This document shows positions 14,557 to 15,483 of a stretch of DNA of 15,483 bases, piece after piece. A program made the translations under genes and the position numbers. Every line of letters begins with the position of its first letter. Position 1 is the stretch's first letter. The notes under the pieces were generated by a model. The model had not been told where the DNA came from and ran no database searches. It worked only from the letters and a program-made list of their open reading frames with translations. This DNA comes from DRTC01 sp964521025 (GTDB lineage Bacteria > Cloacimonadota > Cloacimonadia > Cloacimonadales > TCS61), in contig CAZFPK010000072.1 in NCBI GenBank assembly GCA_964521025.1, forward strand, positions 1 to 15,483. The letters run 5' to 3'.

Positions 14557-14700
14557 AGAGAAGACAGAGACGGGAATGTGCAGGAAGAACCGGTTGATTT
14601 TAAGAACGATGCAATGAGTGCTTTACGCTATGGAATCGAGTATTTGCGACACGAGAGAGCAGAAATAAAAGCAGTTAGTTTCAGGAAACGAACCTGGTGA
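14542..14700 (+). pseudogene. phage terminase large-subunit C-terminal remnant
   Basis: Read in the frame of the preceding ORF, the sequence gives QTFK, a TAA stop (14554-14556), then REDRDGNVQEEPVDF and NDAMSALRYGIEYL before TGA at 14698-14700. The motif GN-x-x-x-EPVDF...AMxALRYGI is the typical C-terminal end of phage terminase large subunits (DNA-packaging motor and nuclease). Only about 50 residues survive. If the TAA were TAT or TAC the reading would be FKYREDRDGN, as in intact terminases, so a point nonsense change is likely. This is the clearest trace of a prophage in the window. Confidence 0.65.
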
Positions 14701-14705
14701 GGTTT

Positions 14706-14873
14706 TCAGAAAGATTCGTTTAGTTTTTTTAATATTTTTTTTGCTTCTTTAATCAATATTTTTTTTGGTTTTTGTTTGGCAAGTTTAATAAATTCAGACA
14801 GTGAAATAGTTTGTCTTTGTTTTATTTTTCCTTCTTTTTTAAGTTTTTTGTATTCTTCTTTGTCGATCAGCAT
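14706..14873 (-). CDS. small basic protein, 55 residues, unknown function
   Basis: It starts MLIDKEEYKKLKKEG and is extremely Lys-rich, with a predicted helical C-terminal half (EFIKLAKQ, IKEAKKILKKLNE). A GAGG ribosome binding site lies 5 bases before ATG 14873, and the start is only 11 bases after the stop of the metallopeptidase-like gene, so the two form an operon. Size, charge and coupling are like those of an antitoxin or immunity partner, but no known fold is recognisable. It ends 5 bases from the end of the terminase remnant on the other strand. Confidence 0.5.
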   Translation of the reverse strand: MLIDKEEYKKLKKEGKIKQRQTISLSEFIKLAKQKPKKILIKEAKKILKKLNESF

Positions 14874-14884
14874 TCTTACCTCTT

Positions 14885-15479
14885 CTAAAAATCTAATAGT
14901 TTTCTCATGATAGACAAACTGATTTTATCCAATCTTTCATCATGATAAAATTTTACAAATGTTTCTGCGGTATATTCGATTAGTTTTTCACTTGCATAAG
15001 TTGAGATGAAAGGAAGACTGCCGGCAGATTCCTTGCGTATCTGTGATAATTCCGGCAATTTATTGTAATCCTGGTATTGTAAACAATGAGCGAATTCATG
15101 GATCAGTAAATCAGAAGGGGTTCGAGATGTCCAGTATTTTGAATTATATGCGTCTTTAATATGTTTTTTGAGTTCAGACAAATCTTTAAATTGGTCAAGG
15201 TGTGCACGGTTTATAAGTAATGTGTTCAATGATTTTTTTATCTTGATTTGGTCTGGTACGATTCATCATCGAAACATCGAAATCTTTTTTCCGATTAACA
15301 GTTTTTATACCATCCCAAAAGACAGGATATTTATTTTTGAGATCAATCAATCGCTGACTAATATCATTGATCAATTCCGGAGATAAACCTTTTAGATTCA
15401 CAGGAATTCCGATTTTTTGAGATAGATATTTACTAATCTTTCCGACTTGTCTTAATTGTTTATGTAATAAGTAATTAAG
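14885..15479 (-). pseudogene. HExxH metallopeptidase-like protein, MuF/phage-head type, frameshifted
   Basis: The downstream frame (14885 to about 15234) encodes LLIHEFAHCLQ (HExxH zinc site at 15086-15100) and, 36 residues on, STYASEKLIEYTAETF, giving a Glu as likely third ligand. This HExxH...YA...E-x-x-AE pattern is typical of the C-terminal domain of phage minor-head (MuF-like) proteins and of some toxins. The upstream frame (about 15240-15479) reads KIGIPVNLKGLSPELI...KNKYPVFWDGIKTVNRKKDF. Dropping one A from the A7 run at 15233-15239 joins them as NQDKKSLNTLLINRAHL. The upstream frame hits a stop at 15480-15482 with no ATG after it; only a GTG at 15401 could start. So it is broken, either by decay or by an assembly error. 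Confidence 0.6.
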
Positions 15480-15483
15480 TCAA

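Noticed and set aside
15233..15239. A7 run considered as a programmed -1 frameshift site
   Set aside because: The downstream frame is reached by skipping one base (+1), not by slipping back one, so a classical -1 site does not explain it.

Overview
The window is AT-rich and almost every gene lies on the minus strand. It most likely comes from an uncultured bacterium of the Cloacimonadota (WWE1) or a similar FCB-group lineage. This is inferred from style: large secreted proteins ending in a FlgD-Ig-like / type IX-type C-terminal sorting domain, many dispersed palindromes between genes, and good AGGAGG-type ribosome binding sites. A run of exactly 100 N (6048-6147) shows that this is a scaffold, and the first base coincides with the end of an insertion sequence, so the window probably starts at a contig edge.\n\nLayout, left to right. 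(1) 1-1578: a complete IS4-family insertion sequence with perfect 24-bp terminal inverted repeats and a DDE transposase. (2) 1630-2045: two very small single-pass membrane proteins. (3) 2258-6478: two consecutive secreted, cell-surface-type proteins, one a right-handed beta-helix and one made of propeller-like repeats plus Fn3 repeats. They share an almost identical 206-residue C-terminal module; 255 bp at the 3' ends are identical. The second gene is broken by the N gap. (4) 6479-8098: 1.6 kb without a credible gene but full of palindromes, dispersed repeats and a 12-copy 9-bp tandem repeat. (5) 8099-11097: a putative sigma-54 control unit. A TPR-AAA+-Fis activator (8998-11097) lies upstream of a small gene (8099-8335) preceded by a near-consensus -24/-12 promoter and inverted repeats at enhancer distance. 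Between them sits a 333-bp block of hairpins bounded by 12-bp inverted repeats, which looks like a non-autonomous mobile element. (6) 11228-13822: a secreted M14 zinc carboxypeptidase with a sorting domain, followed by a clean intrinsic terminator. (7) 13861-15483: a graveyard of accessory genes. It holds a MazF/PemK toxin with a broken start, a 5'-truncated HNH-type fragment, a small ASCH-like ORF, the C-terminal tail of a phage terminase, a 55-residue basic protein, and a frameshifted HExxH metallopeptidase of phage-head (MuF-like) appearance.\n\nThe three secreted proteins probably share one export and anchoring route (inference from their C-termini). The most testable system is the sigma-54 unit, where activator, promoter and putative binding sites are all visible. 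The right-hand end looks like decayed prophage or toxin-antitoxin material, with single-base homopolymer indels that could be mutations or assembly errors.
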